Assembly: GCA_023428885.1 (NCBI GenBank)
Contig: JAEYWQ010000089.1
Location: forward strand, 1-26,061
DNA length: 26,061 nucleotides
Direction: 5' to 3'
From: Bacillota bacterium
Lineage (GTDB): Bacteria > Bacillota > Clostridia > Lachnospirales > Lachnospiraceae
A model generated the notes under the pieces. The model was not told the DNA's origin, did not search any database, and worked only from the letters and a program-made list of their open reading frames with translations. A program made the position numbers and the translations under genes. Of the stretch, positions 15,853 through 23,857 are shown piece after piece (positions within the stretch are counted from its first letter, which is position 1; each line of letters opens with the position of its first letter).

Positions 15853-16356
15853 TTAGTCCTTAAGCTTAAGAAAGGCATTATGTAATGCCGTTGCATTATC
15901 ATCACTTAAGATAACAACAATGATGTCCCCTATGCTGTCTACAATCACATTCTTAGGATCTACGCCCACACAAATCCATTTTCTTGGATTCACATTTTCC
16001 TTAATCTCGGTTTTTATCTGCTCTATATCAGCACCTTCTTTGACACGTACAAGATCTAATTCATATGCTGTTGTTGTCATCAAAGGTGAGGAAGCAATTG
16101 CTTCTTGAAACTCTAACCCTTGTTTTCCAAGGTAATATTCGCAGTTATCTACATTGATATCAATGGTTTGTAATCTATCTAAGGAATACTGTTTAAAGTC
16201 CTCTGTAAGGTCAGCGGTATCATAGATTTCCTTTAAGATATCTTTCAAATCCCCCTCAATATTCTTGCTTTCATTCGCACTGCCCTCTGATTTCGAACAG
16301 CCTGCAAAGCTAATAACAAGCGTTATTAATAGTAAATAAATCATTGCCTTTTTCAT
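15853..16356 (-). CDS. DUF4358-family lipoprotein
   Basis: The protein is 167 residues when started at ATG 16356. I prefer this start over an in-frame ATG at 16428 because an AAAGGA site lies 9 bases upstream and the product then begins directly with a lipoprotein signal (MKKAMIYLLLITLVISFAGC). Cys20 is the expected lipid-attachment site, although the lipobox (FAGC) is not ideal. A short Ser/Asn/Glu-rich linker follows, and the C-terminal part (about 70-165), including SSPLMTTTAYELDLVRVKEG and VIVDSIGDIIVVILSD, resembles DUF4358. The domain's role is not known. Its place just before MBOAT and DHHW genes suggests that it helps surface acylation outside the membrane, which is inference only. 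Confidence 0.85.
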   Translation of the reverse strand: MKKAMIYLLLITLVISFAGCSKSEGSANESKNIEGDLKDILKEIYDTADLTEDFKQYSLDRLQTIDINVDNCEYYLGKQGLEFQEAIASSPLMTTTAYELDLVRVKEGADIEQIKTEIKENVNPRKWICVGVDPKNVIVDSIGDIIVVILSDDNATALHNAFLKLKD

Positions 16357-16449
16357 AAGTATAATCCTTTCTGTCTTAAATTTTTGACTCCAAAGATTTA
16401 GACGATGCAGCCGATCTTTTAGTTCCATTAATTTATCCAGAAAATATTT

Positions 16450-17922
16450 TTATAGCCCTTCTTTTCTCATATAGAAGATTCCATGGCCAATACCAAGAGA
16501 TTTCCCTGCAAGTAACCAATCTGCACAAGCTCGTTGCAATCTAGTGTTCCTTGGAAGTTCCTCTGCAGGCTTTTGACTATCTTTGTAGAATATCCTCCAC
16601 AGATCCCCTTGTTTTATATCAACCTCGCAAGCAAAGATATCATAATGCTTCATAAATTTTAAAATATTAGAGCCTTTTGGTAACATTTTTTTATTTTGTG
16701 GGAAGAGAAGCCAAGAAGAGCACATAAACCAGATTACTCTACCTGGGAAATACTCTTTATAAAATTTAGCTGCTGCCCTATATGCTTGCAGACAGTCCTT
16801 CTCATATAATGGGCCTGAAGATGGAATATGTAAATTAATCACCGGGTCACCTTTCTTAATAGAAAGGCCATCTTTTATATATTCAGCAAAGAATTCTCTA
16901 ATCTCAAATTGTAACCTTCCAAGGGCTACCCTTGACAGATGAAAGAAACCAATCTCCCACCAGATTACAAAGTTCCCCCAGATATCATACATCTGATAAC
17001 ATTCATGAAGTTTGTATTTTAGATCCATCATAGCATCATGAAACATCTGTTGGGACCAATGCACTTCCTCATAACGCTTTTGCAGGCTTTTTGAGATACA
17101 AATTAAATAAATTAAATTTATACTGTACTCAGGAATCCTACTCCCATAGGCGATTTGCTGAAGTTCCGTTATCGTATTCTTATTAAAATTCTCCTGTTTC
17201 TCTTCATACTCAAGTAGCAGACGCTGAAAATCAATATAATTTTCACTTTCTTGCAAGAGAATATAATTATGTGTCAGTTCTTCTTGTGCCTGAGTTGGAT
17301 AGTCATATTCCTTCATAAATTCAGTAAAATAGCTATCAACTTCGACCGATGCCGCTTTGATCATTGATTTCATTCGAGGGTTATGTATACTATAGATCAC
17401 CAAATCATAACGTTGTCCTGTGTCTTTGTCAATCCTTCGATCTGATAATACAGCTTCTCTTCTCATTCCTGCTTTTTCTAATACTTTCCCCGAAGCAGGA
17501 TTTTGACTGCTATGTTTTGCTTCAATTAGGAAAACATTTTCTTCAAACAGATAAGCGATAAGCGCTCTGAGTGCCTCGGTGGCATATCCCTTCCCCCACC
17601 ATTTTGAGCCAATCATATATCCCACTTCACAGGTTTGTAAGATACTCAAATAACTATCATCAATCGATATTTTCCCTATAACCTCCTTACTTTCCTTCTC
17701 GCAAATAGCCCAAACATAAACATTTCCTTTAGCATAATCTGCGATATAAGCTTTTACTTCTTTCTTTGTTTCTTTTTCAGACTGATGCGCTCCAAAAGCA
17801 AAAAACTCAAAGACTTTCTCATCAGACATGACATTACAAAAAAATGAAGGTATATCCTCCATTAAAAACTTTCTAAGAATTAAATGCTTAGTTTCTAATG
17901 TTATAGATTCTCTTTGCTTCAT
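16450..17922 (-). CDS. GNAT acetyltransferase fused to a second acyltransferase-like domain
   Basis: The 490-residue protein starts at ATG 17922, which has an AAGGTGA site 6 bases upstream. An upstream in-frame ATG (17955) overlaps the TATAAT promoter box. Residues about 8-180 form a RimJ/RimL-type GNAT domain, with the acetyl-CoA loop GSKWWGKGYATEAL (105-118) and NPASGKVLEKAGM (141-153). Residues about 185-490 look like the two-part NAT_N/GNAT_C acyltransferase proteins of Firmicutes: a helical part, then LHIPSSGPL (364-372), VIWFMCSSWLL (396-406) and GIGHGIFYM (477-485). There is no signal peptide. The gene precedes the DUF4358-MBOAT-DHHW genes by 93 bp on the same strand. The natural acceptor is unknown, and the fusion to a second domain is unusual. 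Confidence 0.85.
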   Translation of the reverse strand: MKQRESITLETKHLILRKFLMEDIPSFFCNVMSDEKVFEFFAFGAHQSEKETKKEVKAYIADYAKGNVYVWAICEKESKEVIGKISIDDSYLSILQTCEVGYMIGSKWWGKGYATEALRALIAYLFEENVFLIEAKHSSQNPASGKVLEKAGMRREAVLSDRRIDKDTGQRYDLVIYSIHNPRMKSMIKAASVEVDSYFTEFMKEYDYPTQAQEELTHNYILLQESENYIDFQRLLLEYEEKQENFNKNTITELQQIAYGSRIPEYSINLIYLICISKSLQKRYEEVHWSQQMFHDAMMDLKYKLHECYQMYDIWGNFVIWWEIGFFHLSRVALGRLQFEIREFFAEYIKDGLSIKKGDPVINLHIPSSGPLYEKDCLQAYRAAAKFYKEYFPGRVIWFMCSSWLLFPQNKKMLPKGSNILKFMKHYDIFACEVDIKQGDLWRIFYKDSQKPAEELPRNTRLQRACADWLLAGKSLGIGHGIFYMRKEGL

Positions 17923-17953
17923 ACATTTCACCTTCTTTTTATTTCTATCACAC

Positions 17954-17959
17954 ATTATA
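17954..17959 (-). promoter_or_regulatory. -10 box for the GNAT fusion gene
   Basis: A perfect TATAAT on the minus strand lies 31 bp before the chosen start at 17922. No good -35 box is seen at the usual distance. Because it overlaps the ATG at 17955, that upstream ATG is unlikely to be the start. Confidence 0.4.
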
Positions 17960-18033
17960 TTCTAATAATCCCAAGATGAATATATGCCATGATTTATAGA
18001 GGAAAGCATCTATTTTCTTAACTCTCTTCTAAA

Positions 18034-18079
18034 TAGATTGGTTCTGATTCAGACCTTTAACTTTTCCAGAACCAATCTA
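18034..18079 (-). terminator. Hairpin after the ABC exporter operon
   Basis: A perfect 13-bp stem, 18034-18046 with 18067-18079, has a 20-base loop and lies 10 bp past the stop codon of the last ABC gene. The T-tract after it on the minus strand is short (ATTTAG), so termination may be partial. It separates the ABC operon from the GNAT fusion gene. Confidence 0.65.
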
Positions 18080-18089
18080 GCCTAGTTTC

Positions 18090-19859
18090 TTACCCTACAT
18101 CACTAGCTGCTATAAATTGACTATTATAAAGCTTAGCATAAAAACCTTCTTGATCAAGAAGTTCTAAGTGCGTTCCTTGTTCAATGATATGTCCATCTTT
18201 CATCACCAAGATTAAATCTGCTTTTTGAATCGTCGAAAGCCGATGGGCAACGATAAAGCTTGTTCTTCCTTTCATTAAACGTTCAAATGCACTTTGTATT
18301 TGTAACTCAGTACGGGTATCAATGGAGGAGGTGGCTTCATCTAATATTAACATCGGTGGCAGACAGAGCATAACTCTGGCAATACTTAAGAGCTGCTTTT
18401 GTCCTTGTGACAACATACCATCTTCTTCACTAACCATCGTATCATAACCCATTGGCATTCGTCGGATAAAAGAGTGGGCATGAGCTGCTTTCGCAGCTTG
18501 AATCATCTCCTCATCTGATGCATCTGGCTTACCGAGAATAATGTTATCACGAATGCTTCCTTTCTTTAACCAGGTATCCTGTAACACCATCCCAAAGTTT
18601 GTTCTCAAACTATGCCTTGTCATATCCTTAATATTGATGTGATCTACTAAGATACTACCTTCATTCACATCATAAAATCTCATAATAAGATTAATTAGTG
18701 TAGTTTTACCACAGCCTGTTGGTCCCACAATTGCTATACTTTGTCCAGGTTTTACTAAAAGGTTAAAGTTCTCAATCAATGGTTTTTCTTTGGTATAAGA
18801 AAATGCAACATTGTCAAAGCTTACTTCCCCTATGGCCTGCTTTAGTTCTATTGCTTGTGGTGCTTCTTCTTTTTGTGGCTCTTCTTCAATTAGTTCAAAG
18901 ATTCGAGCTGCACAAGCTAGGGCATTCTGTAATTCTGTAATTACACCTGAGATCTCATTAAATGGCTTTGTATATTGGTTGGCATAACTTAAAAAGGAAG
19001 ACAGAATACCAACACTCATTCCTGAGTTTAATACAGCAAATGCACCAGTTAATGCAACTAAGGCATAAACGAGACCGTTGACAAATCTTGTTGTAGGATT
19101 TGTGATAGAGGAATAAAAGATTGCCCGTAAGGAATAAGTTTCTAAGCGATCATTAATTTCATCAAAGTCTTTGAGCGCTTGTTCTTCGTGCCCATAGGCC
19201 TTTACTACCTTCTCATTTCCAATCATCTCATCGATCAAGGATGTTTGCTGGGCTCTAGTCTCTGACTGTAGCTTAAACATCGAATAGGTATGTTTCGCAA
19301 TGTAGCTGGCAACAAACAAAGATAAAGGAGTAACAAGAATCACCATGAGAGTAATGGATTTGCTTAAGGTTAGCATAAAAATTAGTGTTCCAAGTACAGT
19401 AATTACACTGGTGAATAACTGTGTAAATCCTAGCAATAATCCATCTGCAAAGGTATCCACATCAGCGATAACACGACTAACGATTTCACCTGTAGAATGT
19501 CGATCAAAATAACTTAATGGTAAGCGTTCTATTTTGTCAAAGGCCTCTGTTCTGATATCCCTCACAATATGATAGGTCATCTTATTATTAATTGAATTCA
19601 TCACCCATTGAGCAAGAGCAGTAATAGCAACCATCACAAGGATGACTCCTATGTTATTAGCAATCATCTCAAAATCTACCTTGCCATACACAATACCATC
19701 AATCGCTTTACCAATCAGGATAGGTACATAGAGTGTTAGTACAACGATTAAAATCGCCAAGAGAAGACTTACAATAACATAACCTAGATAATGCCTGATA
19801 TAGCGAAGAATCTTCTTAAGGGTAGTGTTGGATGTCTTCGTCTTTTTTTCTTTACTCAT
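18090..19859 (-). CDS. ABC exporter half-transporter, catalytic-Glu subunit of a heterodimer
   Basis: This 589-residue half-transporter has a six-helix membrane domain (about 20-325) and a C-terminal ATPase domain (about 345-580). Walker A is GPTGCGKTT (379-387), Walker B is LILDE (504-508) with the catalytic Glu508, and the switch His539 lies in AHRLS. The signature motif, however, is LSQGQ (483-487) instead of LSGGQ. The start codon overlaps the end of the upstream ABC gene by 8 bp, so translation is probably coupled and the two proteins should form one heterodimer of the BmrCD/LmrCD/TM287-288 kind. Such exporters move drugs, lipids or peptides out of the cell. The cargo here is unknown, and no resistance gene or peptide precursor is nearby. 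Confidence 0.94.
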   Translation of the reverse strand: MSKEKKTKTSNTTLKKILRYIRHYLGYVIVSLLLAILIVVLTLYVPILIGKAIDGIVYGKVDFEMIANNIGVILVMVAITALAQWVMNSINNKMTYHIVRDIRTEAFDKIERLPLSYFDRHSTGEIVSRVIADVDTFADGLLLGFTQLFTSVITVLGTLIFMLTLSKSITLMVILVTPLSLFVASYIAKHTYSMFKLQSETRAQQTSLIDEMIGNEKVVKAYGHEEQALKDFDEINDRLETYSLRAIFYSSITNPTTRFVNGLVYALVALTGAFAVLNSGMSVGILSSFLSYANQYTKPFNEISGVITELQNALACAARIFELIEEEPQKEEAPQAIELKQAIGEVSFDNVAFSYTKEKPLIENFNLLVKPGQSIAIVGPTGCGKTTLINLIMRFYDVNEGSILVDHINIKDMTRHSLRTNFGMVLQDTWLKKGSIRDNIILGKPDASDEEMIQAAKAAHAHSFIRRMPMGYDTMVSEEDGMLSQGQKQLLSIARVMLCLPPMLILDEATSSIDTRTELQIQSAFERLMKGRTSFIVAHRLSTIQKADLILVMKDGHIIEQGTHLELLDQEGFYAKLYNSQFIAASDVG

Positions 19860-21621
19860 AAGCGCTCACCCCCGAAACTTCAGGATTTGATGCTGGACTT
19901 TGTTGATTCCTGCTGAATTGGGTCTCATAGATCTCACGATAGACTTCACACTGTTCTAATAGCTGTACATGAGTTCCAAGCCCCACCATTCTTCCATCGT
20001 CAAGAACCACAATTTTATCTGCATGCTGAATGCTTGAGGTTCTTTGGGATACGATAAAGACTGTGATCCGATTCGGTAAGTCACGAATTGCCTTTCGAAG
20101 ATTTGCATCAGTAGCATAATCAAGTGCTGAGGAACTATCATCTAAAATCAAGATATCTGGATTTTTCACCAAGGCACGCGCAATGGATAATCGTTGTCGC
20201 TGACCTCCGGAGAGATTTTTACCACCTTGATTAATTCTTCCAGCCAGGCCCCCTTTGCTCTCTACCACATCTTTGGCTTGAGCCCTCTCAATGGCCAACT
20301 CCATTTCTTCCTTACTGGCCAATGGTTTACCCCATCGAAGATTGGACTCAATATCCCCTTCAAAGAGCACCGCTTTTTGCATAACAACAGCTATCTTTTG
20401 CTCCAGTTCTTCTTTCTTATACTTCTTTACATTCTTTCCATACAGCAATACATTACCCTTAGTTGCATCATAGAATCTTGGGATCAGATTTACCAAGGAG
20501 CTCTTTCCAGAGCCGGTTCCACCGATAATACCTACCGTTTCACCCTTGTTAACTACAAAGTCAATATCCGATAAAGATTCAGCGGCCGACTCATGGTAGG
20601 CTAAAGAAACCTTGTCAAATCTTACGATTTCATCCACTGGGTTATGGGTTTTTACTGTATCTTCCCCATACTCCATACTTGAAGTTAGATCAAAAATGCT
20701 AGCGATGCGATTGGTGGATGCAAAAAACTTATTCATTAGAATGATTAAATTTGCTAGTTTAATCAATTCTACCAAAATCTGGGACATATAGCTATAAAGA
20801 GCTACGACCTGCCCCTGGGTTAAGATTCCTTCCTCCACCTTAATAGCACCGATCCATATCAACCAAACGATGGCAACATTGATAATTACATAAGTCAAAG
20901 GATTCATCAAGGCTGAGATTCTACCTGACCTTTTTAAGTTCTTTGTTAGTAGCTCATTATAAGAGGCAAATTCTCTTTGTTCCGACTGTTCAATACCAAA
21001 GGCGCGGATCACACGTACACCAGTAAGATTCTCTCTCGTCTTGTCCAATACTTTCTCTAAGGTTAGCTGCACCTTCTTAAACATGGGAATATTGATTAAC
21101 ATTAGTGTAAAGACAACAAATGATAAAAGTACAATTGCAGCAACAAAGGTTAATGCTGCTTCAACATTAATGGTAAATGCCATGATCATGGCACCAAACA
21201 CCACAAAAGGTGAACGCAAAAACAAACGAAGTACCATATTTACTCCGTTTTGTGCTAGGTTTACATCACTTGTCATTCTTGTGATCATCGTTGAAGTACC
21301 AAGCCGATCCACTTCGGTAAAAGATAAGCCCATCAGATGCTCGAACAAGGCATGCCTTAATTTCGTTGCAAATCCCACTGCTGCCTTTGCTGAATAATAT
21401 TGGGCCGTAATTGAACTAGCTAGTCCAACCACACCAAGACCAATTAAGATTAAGCACATGGAAATAATATATGACTTATCCCTATATTCAATACCATGAT
21501 CGATGATGGCTGCTACAACCAAAGGTACAATGAGTTCGAAGGAGGCTTCGAGCATCTTAAACAAAGGTGCTAGAATACACTCCTTCTTATATCCTTTCAA
21601 ATAAACCAATAAACGTTTCAC
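19852..21621 (-). CDS. ABC exporter half-transporter, degenerate-site subunit of a heterodimer
   Basis: This 589-residue half-transporter begins with GTG at 21621, served by an AAAGGAG site 7 bases upstream that overlaps the flavodoxin stop region. An out-of-frame ATG just before it is followed at once by a stop (ATGTGA), so GTG is the only sensible start. The membrane domain fills about 10-315. In the ATPase domain, Walker A GGTGSGKSS (367-375) and signature LSGGQ (470-474) are intact. Walker B ends in Asp-Asp (LILDD, 491-495) instead of Asp-Glu, and the switch His is Gln526 (SQRTS). These losses match the degenerate ATP site of heterodimeric exporters and complement the neighbour's altered signature. 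The two chains are the same length. Confidence 0.94.
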   Translation of the reverse strand: MKRLLVYLKGYKKECILAPLFKMLEASFELIVPLVVAAIIDHGIEYRDKSYIISMCLILIGLGVVGLASSITAQYYSAKAAVGFATKLRHALFEHLMGLSFTEVDRLGTSTMITRMTSDVNLAQNGVNMVLRLFLRSPFVVFGAMIMAFTINVEAALTFVAAIVLLSFVVFTLMLINIPMFKKVQLTLEKVLDKTRENLTGVRVIRAFGIEQSEQREFASYNELLTKNLKRSGRISALMNPLTYVIINVAIVWLIWIGAIKVEEGILTQGQVVALYSYMSQILVELIKLANLIILMNKFFASTNRIASIFDLTSSMEYGEDTVKTHNPVDEIVRFDKVSLAYHESAAESLSDIDFVVNKGETVGIIGGTGSGKSSLVNLIPRFYDATKGNVLLYGKNVKKYKKEELEQKIAVVMQKAVLFEGDIESNLRWGKPLASKEEMELAIERAQAKDVVESKGGLAGRINQGGKNLSGGQRQRLSIARALVKNPDILILDDSSSALDYATDANLRKAIRDLPNRITVFIVSQRTSSIQHADKIVVLDDGRMVGLGTHVQLLEQCEVYREIYETQFSRNQQSPASNPEVSGVSAYE

Positions 21622-21625
21622 ATTA

Positions 21626-22066
21626 CTACTCCTTTGTTTTCTTCATGCCTTGCCCAGTTTTAACATCGCGATAGGAGATTAATTTACATCCTTTTTGCTC
21701 TACAAGCGCTTTGGTCCCTTCTACACTCTTTGTTGAGTCACCACCACCAGAACAGAAGAATAACTCAACCTCTTTGCCATGCGGAAGAGCATTCAAAATG
21801 GCATTGATGGCTGGTGCAGGATAACCTGCCCAGATTGGACCACCAATCACAATTCGTTCAAACTCCTCTAGATGATAAGCAATCGGTTTAATCTCAGAAG
21901 CAACTCTTTTCATAGCCTTAGGAGACCCCGATAAGACTGCGGATAGCATACCTCTTTTCTTCTTTTCCTCTACACGACATAAGCTTGCTCCAGTTTCATT
22001 TGCTAACTTTTCAGCTTCCGCTTTGCTGGACCCACCAAAAGTATAATACAATACGATCGTTTTCAT
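21626..22066 (-). CDS. Flavodoxin-like protein
   Basis: This 146-residue protein has a flavodoxin fold. The N-terminal strand IVLYYTFGGSSKAEAEKLA gives a Thr/Ser-rich loop (9-14) for FMN phosphate. The second region GGPIWAGYPAPAIN (75-88), with Trp79, is typical of flavins bound by short-chain flavodoxins or flavodoxin-like NAD(P)H oxidoreductases, and FFCSGGGDS (103-111) follows. It should carry electrons or reduce a small molecule in the cytoplasm. It lies 15 bp after an ACT-domain gene and 4 bp before the ABC exporter genes, so it is within that operon. The AGGAGG site before the ATG is strong. Its link to the exporter is unclear. Confidence 0.85.
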   Translation of the reverse strand: MKTIVLYYTFGGSSKAEAEKLANETGASLCRVEEKKKRGMLSAVLSGSPKAMKRVASEIKPIAYHLEEFERIVIGGPIWAGYPAPAINAILNALPHGKEVELFFCSGGGDSTKSVEGTKALVEQKGCKLISYRDVKTGQGMKKTKE

Positions 22067-22081
22067 ACATTCCCTCCTAAA

Positions 22082-22447
22082 TTATAAGAATTTACAGCCA
22101 TTTTCTTCTAAGGCCTTTACCGCTTCTTCAAACTTCTTATCCTGAATCAATATGTAATCTGTATCAAAGGTAGCTACTACTAAGATACTAGTTTTCAACT
22201 CTGCGATGATTTTCGATAAGAATGCAATCATTCCATACTTCTCAAAGGAAGCATCCTCTGCAATTCGAAAACAAGACCAATTATGCTCCACCTGAATGGT
22301 GTTCTCTGGAACATATTTTGTTTCGCAGATGAGTGATAATTCTCGGTCCGTTGTACTGATAAACGTAAACTCATTCTTTAGTAATTGTGGATCAATGTCA
22401 GTTACCTTACAAACTGAAAATTTTCCTTTCACAATCTGTAAATCCAT
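22082..22447 (-). CDS. ACT-domain protein
   Basis: This 121-residue soluble protein resembles the small stand-alone ACT proteins (COG3603 type, ACT_7-like). An N-terminal beta-rich half contains TFISTTDRELSLICE (28-42). The second half reads IAFLSKIIAELKTSILVVATF, then DYILIQDKKFEEAVKALEENG. The latter is the typical strand-helix end of an ACT domain. ACT domains bind amino acids or other small ligands and often regulate enzymes, so this may be a small sensor. The AAAGGAG site is good. It sits between a membrane-protein gene and the flavodoxin gene; the ligand is unknown. Confidence 0.82.
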   Translation of the reverse strand: MDLQIVKGKFSVCKVTDIDPQLLKNEFTFISTTDRELSLICETKYVPENTIQVEHNWSCFRIAEDASFEKYGMIAFLSKIIAELKTSILVVATFDTDYILIQDKKFEEAVKALEENGCKFL

Positions 22448-22495
22448 TCCGTCACTCCTTTATATTTGGTTTTTGCTTTCAGCTTATCAATATGA

Positions 22496-23137
22496 TTACT
22501 TTCTTTTAAAATGTAAGATCGATAAGATTCCAACTGGAATAAAGTAAACACACCAGAATTCCAAAACTGCAACCCCAATCAAGTCGCCCCCCTTCATATC
22601 ACTTGTGAAAACTCCAAGCAAGGGTAGAACAAAACAACTGATAGCAAAGATACCGTGGATTCTTAATAAGACTTTTAGCCATCGATCAGCCTTTGTCTTA
22701 GTTAGCACAAGGAAGCTTGCAAAGAAGGTGGCTGCTGCCATAAAGCCATATCCTAATAAATCAAAGTTAAACATCAATCCAAAGGACTGATAGTCAAGAA
22801 TCCTAGCAGCTTGTTCGTTTAACTCTTCTAGCTGCACCGTAGTCATCTGAGTATAATACACAAAAACAATTAGTATGGCATATATCGTAGTAAAAACCAA
22901 GGTAGCAAAGCCCATAGCTTTATTATCCTCTGTAGCAATCCCAGCATAGGCACACATCATTAGAATAAAACCAATGGCAATAAAAAATGATGACAAGTAA
23001 CTGGCATAATCTACTCTTACTAGCATACTTACCGCAAACGCAATCACAGCACAAAGATTAATTACCGAACCGTAGAACCCTAATTTCAAATTCATCTCCC
23101 CATATCCCTTCGTCATAACTAAGAGACTTCTATACAT
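22496..23137 (-). CDS. Six-helix integral membrane protein of unknown function
   Basis: This protein, up to 213 residues, has six clear hydrophobic segments at about 24-41, 47-67, 76-95, 124-147, 155-176 and 183-205. There is a short soluble loop between the third and fourth (Glu/Gln-rich, about 98-115). The charged ends are small and no catalytic motif stands out. I do not recognise the family. Start choice is uncertain: ATG 23137 has only a weak ribosome site, while ATG 23095 (MNLKLGFYGS) has AAGGGA 9 bases before it and would still keep all six helices. The gene is 48 bp before the ACT-domain gene and may share its transcript. A terminator at 23178-23213 separates it from the Nudix gene. 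Confidence 0.8.
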   Translation of the reverse strand: MYRSLLVMTKGYGEMNLKLGFYGSVINLCAVIAFAVSMLVRVDYASYLSSFFIAIGFILMMCAYAGIATEDNKAMGFATLVFTTIYAILIVFVYYTQMTTVQLEELNEQAARILDYQSFGLMFNFDLLGYGFMAAATFFASFLVLTKTKADRWLKVLLRIHGIFAISCFVLPLLGVFTSDMKGGDLIGVAVLEFWCVYFIPVGILSILHFKRK

Positions 23138-23177
23138 CTGATAAAAGCTCTCATAATAACTATATTATGGAATATAA

Positions 23178-23213
23178 AAACCATGTTGTCAATCTAACTT
23201 AACAACATGGTTT
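23178..23213 (-). terminator. Rho-independent terminator after the Nudix gene
   Basis: A perfect 12-bp stem, AAACCATGTTGT (23178-23189) with ACAACATGGTTT (23202-23213), encloses a 12-base loop. On the minus strand it is followed by a T-rich tract (TTTTTATATT), so it should end the ComB/zinc-ribbon/Nudix transcript. It lies 36 bp past the Nudix stop codon. Confidence 0.8.
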
Positions 23214-23249
23214 ATTTCTTGTATTTTACCACATTACATCATGCTCTTT

Positions 23250-23825
23250 TTAGATGACTAAGCTTCGCAAATCAAGAACTTTCTTCAAGGCGTTTTCTAA
23301 GATTTCTAATTCTTCTATCATAATGCAATGTTGAATAGTATTCTGGCGGACACGCACGACACACTCCGTAAACTCAATCCAGATAACTTCTTCTAGCTCG
23401 CTTGATTGAAGGACAAATTCCTTAGCTTCTTGATTGACGAAGATCATATAAACATTACTAACTTGATTATCCTCAAATCGCTTTCCATAGAATACTTCTT
23501 CATAGTGTATTCTTCTTTGCCCACAAAAATGCAAGTCATCTACTGCTGCATCAACACCTAACTCTTCTTTTAATTCCCTTAGGGCAGATGTGACAAAGTC
23601 AACTCCTGCTGGTATATGTCCAGCACTTGAGATATCATAACAGCCAGGAAAAGAATCTTTATTTTTACAACGCTTTTGTAGTAAGACTTCTAGCTTACCA
23701 TGATGATGGCGAAAGAGCCACACATGGGAGGAGCGATGTAAAATCCCCAGCTCATGTGCAATGGAGCGTTCAATGACTTCCCCAGTTGGAATTCCTTGCT
23801 CGTCCACAATATCTAAGTATTCCAT
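23250..23825 (-). CDS. Nudix hydrolase, isopentenyl-diphosphate-isomerase-like
   Basis: This 191-residue Nudix protein resembles the IDI/YfcD-like branch. It begins with YLDIVDEQGIPTGEVIER, usual for these, and has LLQKRCKNKDSFPGCYDISSAGH before the Nudix box, read here as LLQKRCKNKDSFPG and DISSAGH. The box spans 69-91: REL-KEELGV (83-91) keeps the metal-binding glutamates, but the first Glu of the G-x5-E pattern is Val75. It should hydrolyse a nucleoside or isoprenoid diphosphate-like substrate, or less likely isomerise isopentenyl diphosphate; the substrate is unknown. An AAGGAG site lies 9 bases before the ATG. It is the last gene of a minus-strand run with a zinc-ribbon protein 32 bp upstream. 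Confidence 0.88.
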   Translation of the reverse strand: MEYLDIVDEQGIPTGEVIERSIAHELGILHRSSHVWLFRHHHGKLEVLLQKRCKNKDSFPGCYDISSAGHIPAGVDFVTSALRELKEELGVDAAVDDLHFCGQRRIHYEEVFYGKRFEDNQVSNVYMIFVNQEAKEFVLQSSELEEVIWIEFTECVVRVRQNTIQHCIMIEELEILENALKKVLDLRSLVI

Positions 23826-23857
23826 CCCCCTGTTCTCCTTACGTAACTATCTTAATA

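Noticed and set aside
20194..20574. Plus-strand open frame of 126 codons
   Set aside because: It lies wholly opposite the ATPase domain of an ABC gene with intact motifs, and it has no family resemblance or start signal.
21041..21397. Plus-strand open frame of 118 codons
   Set aside because: It is antisense to the membrane domain of the first ABC gene, and its low-complexity Thr/Ser/Asn content fits a shadow frame.
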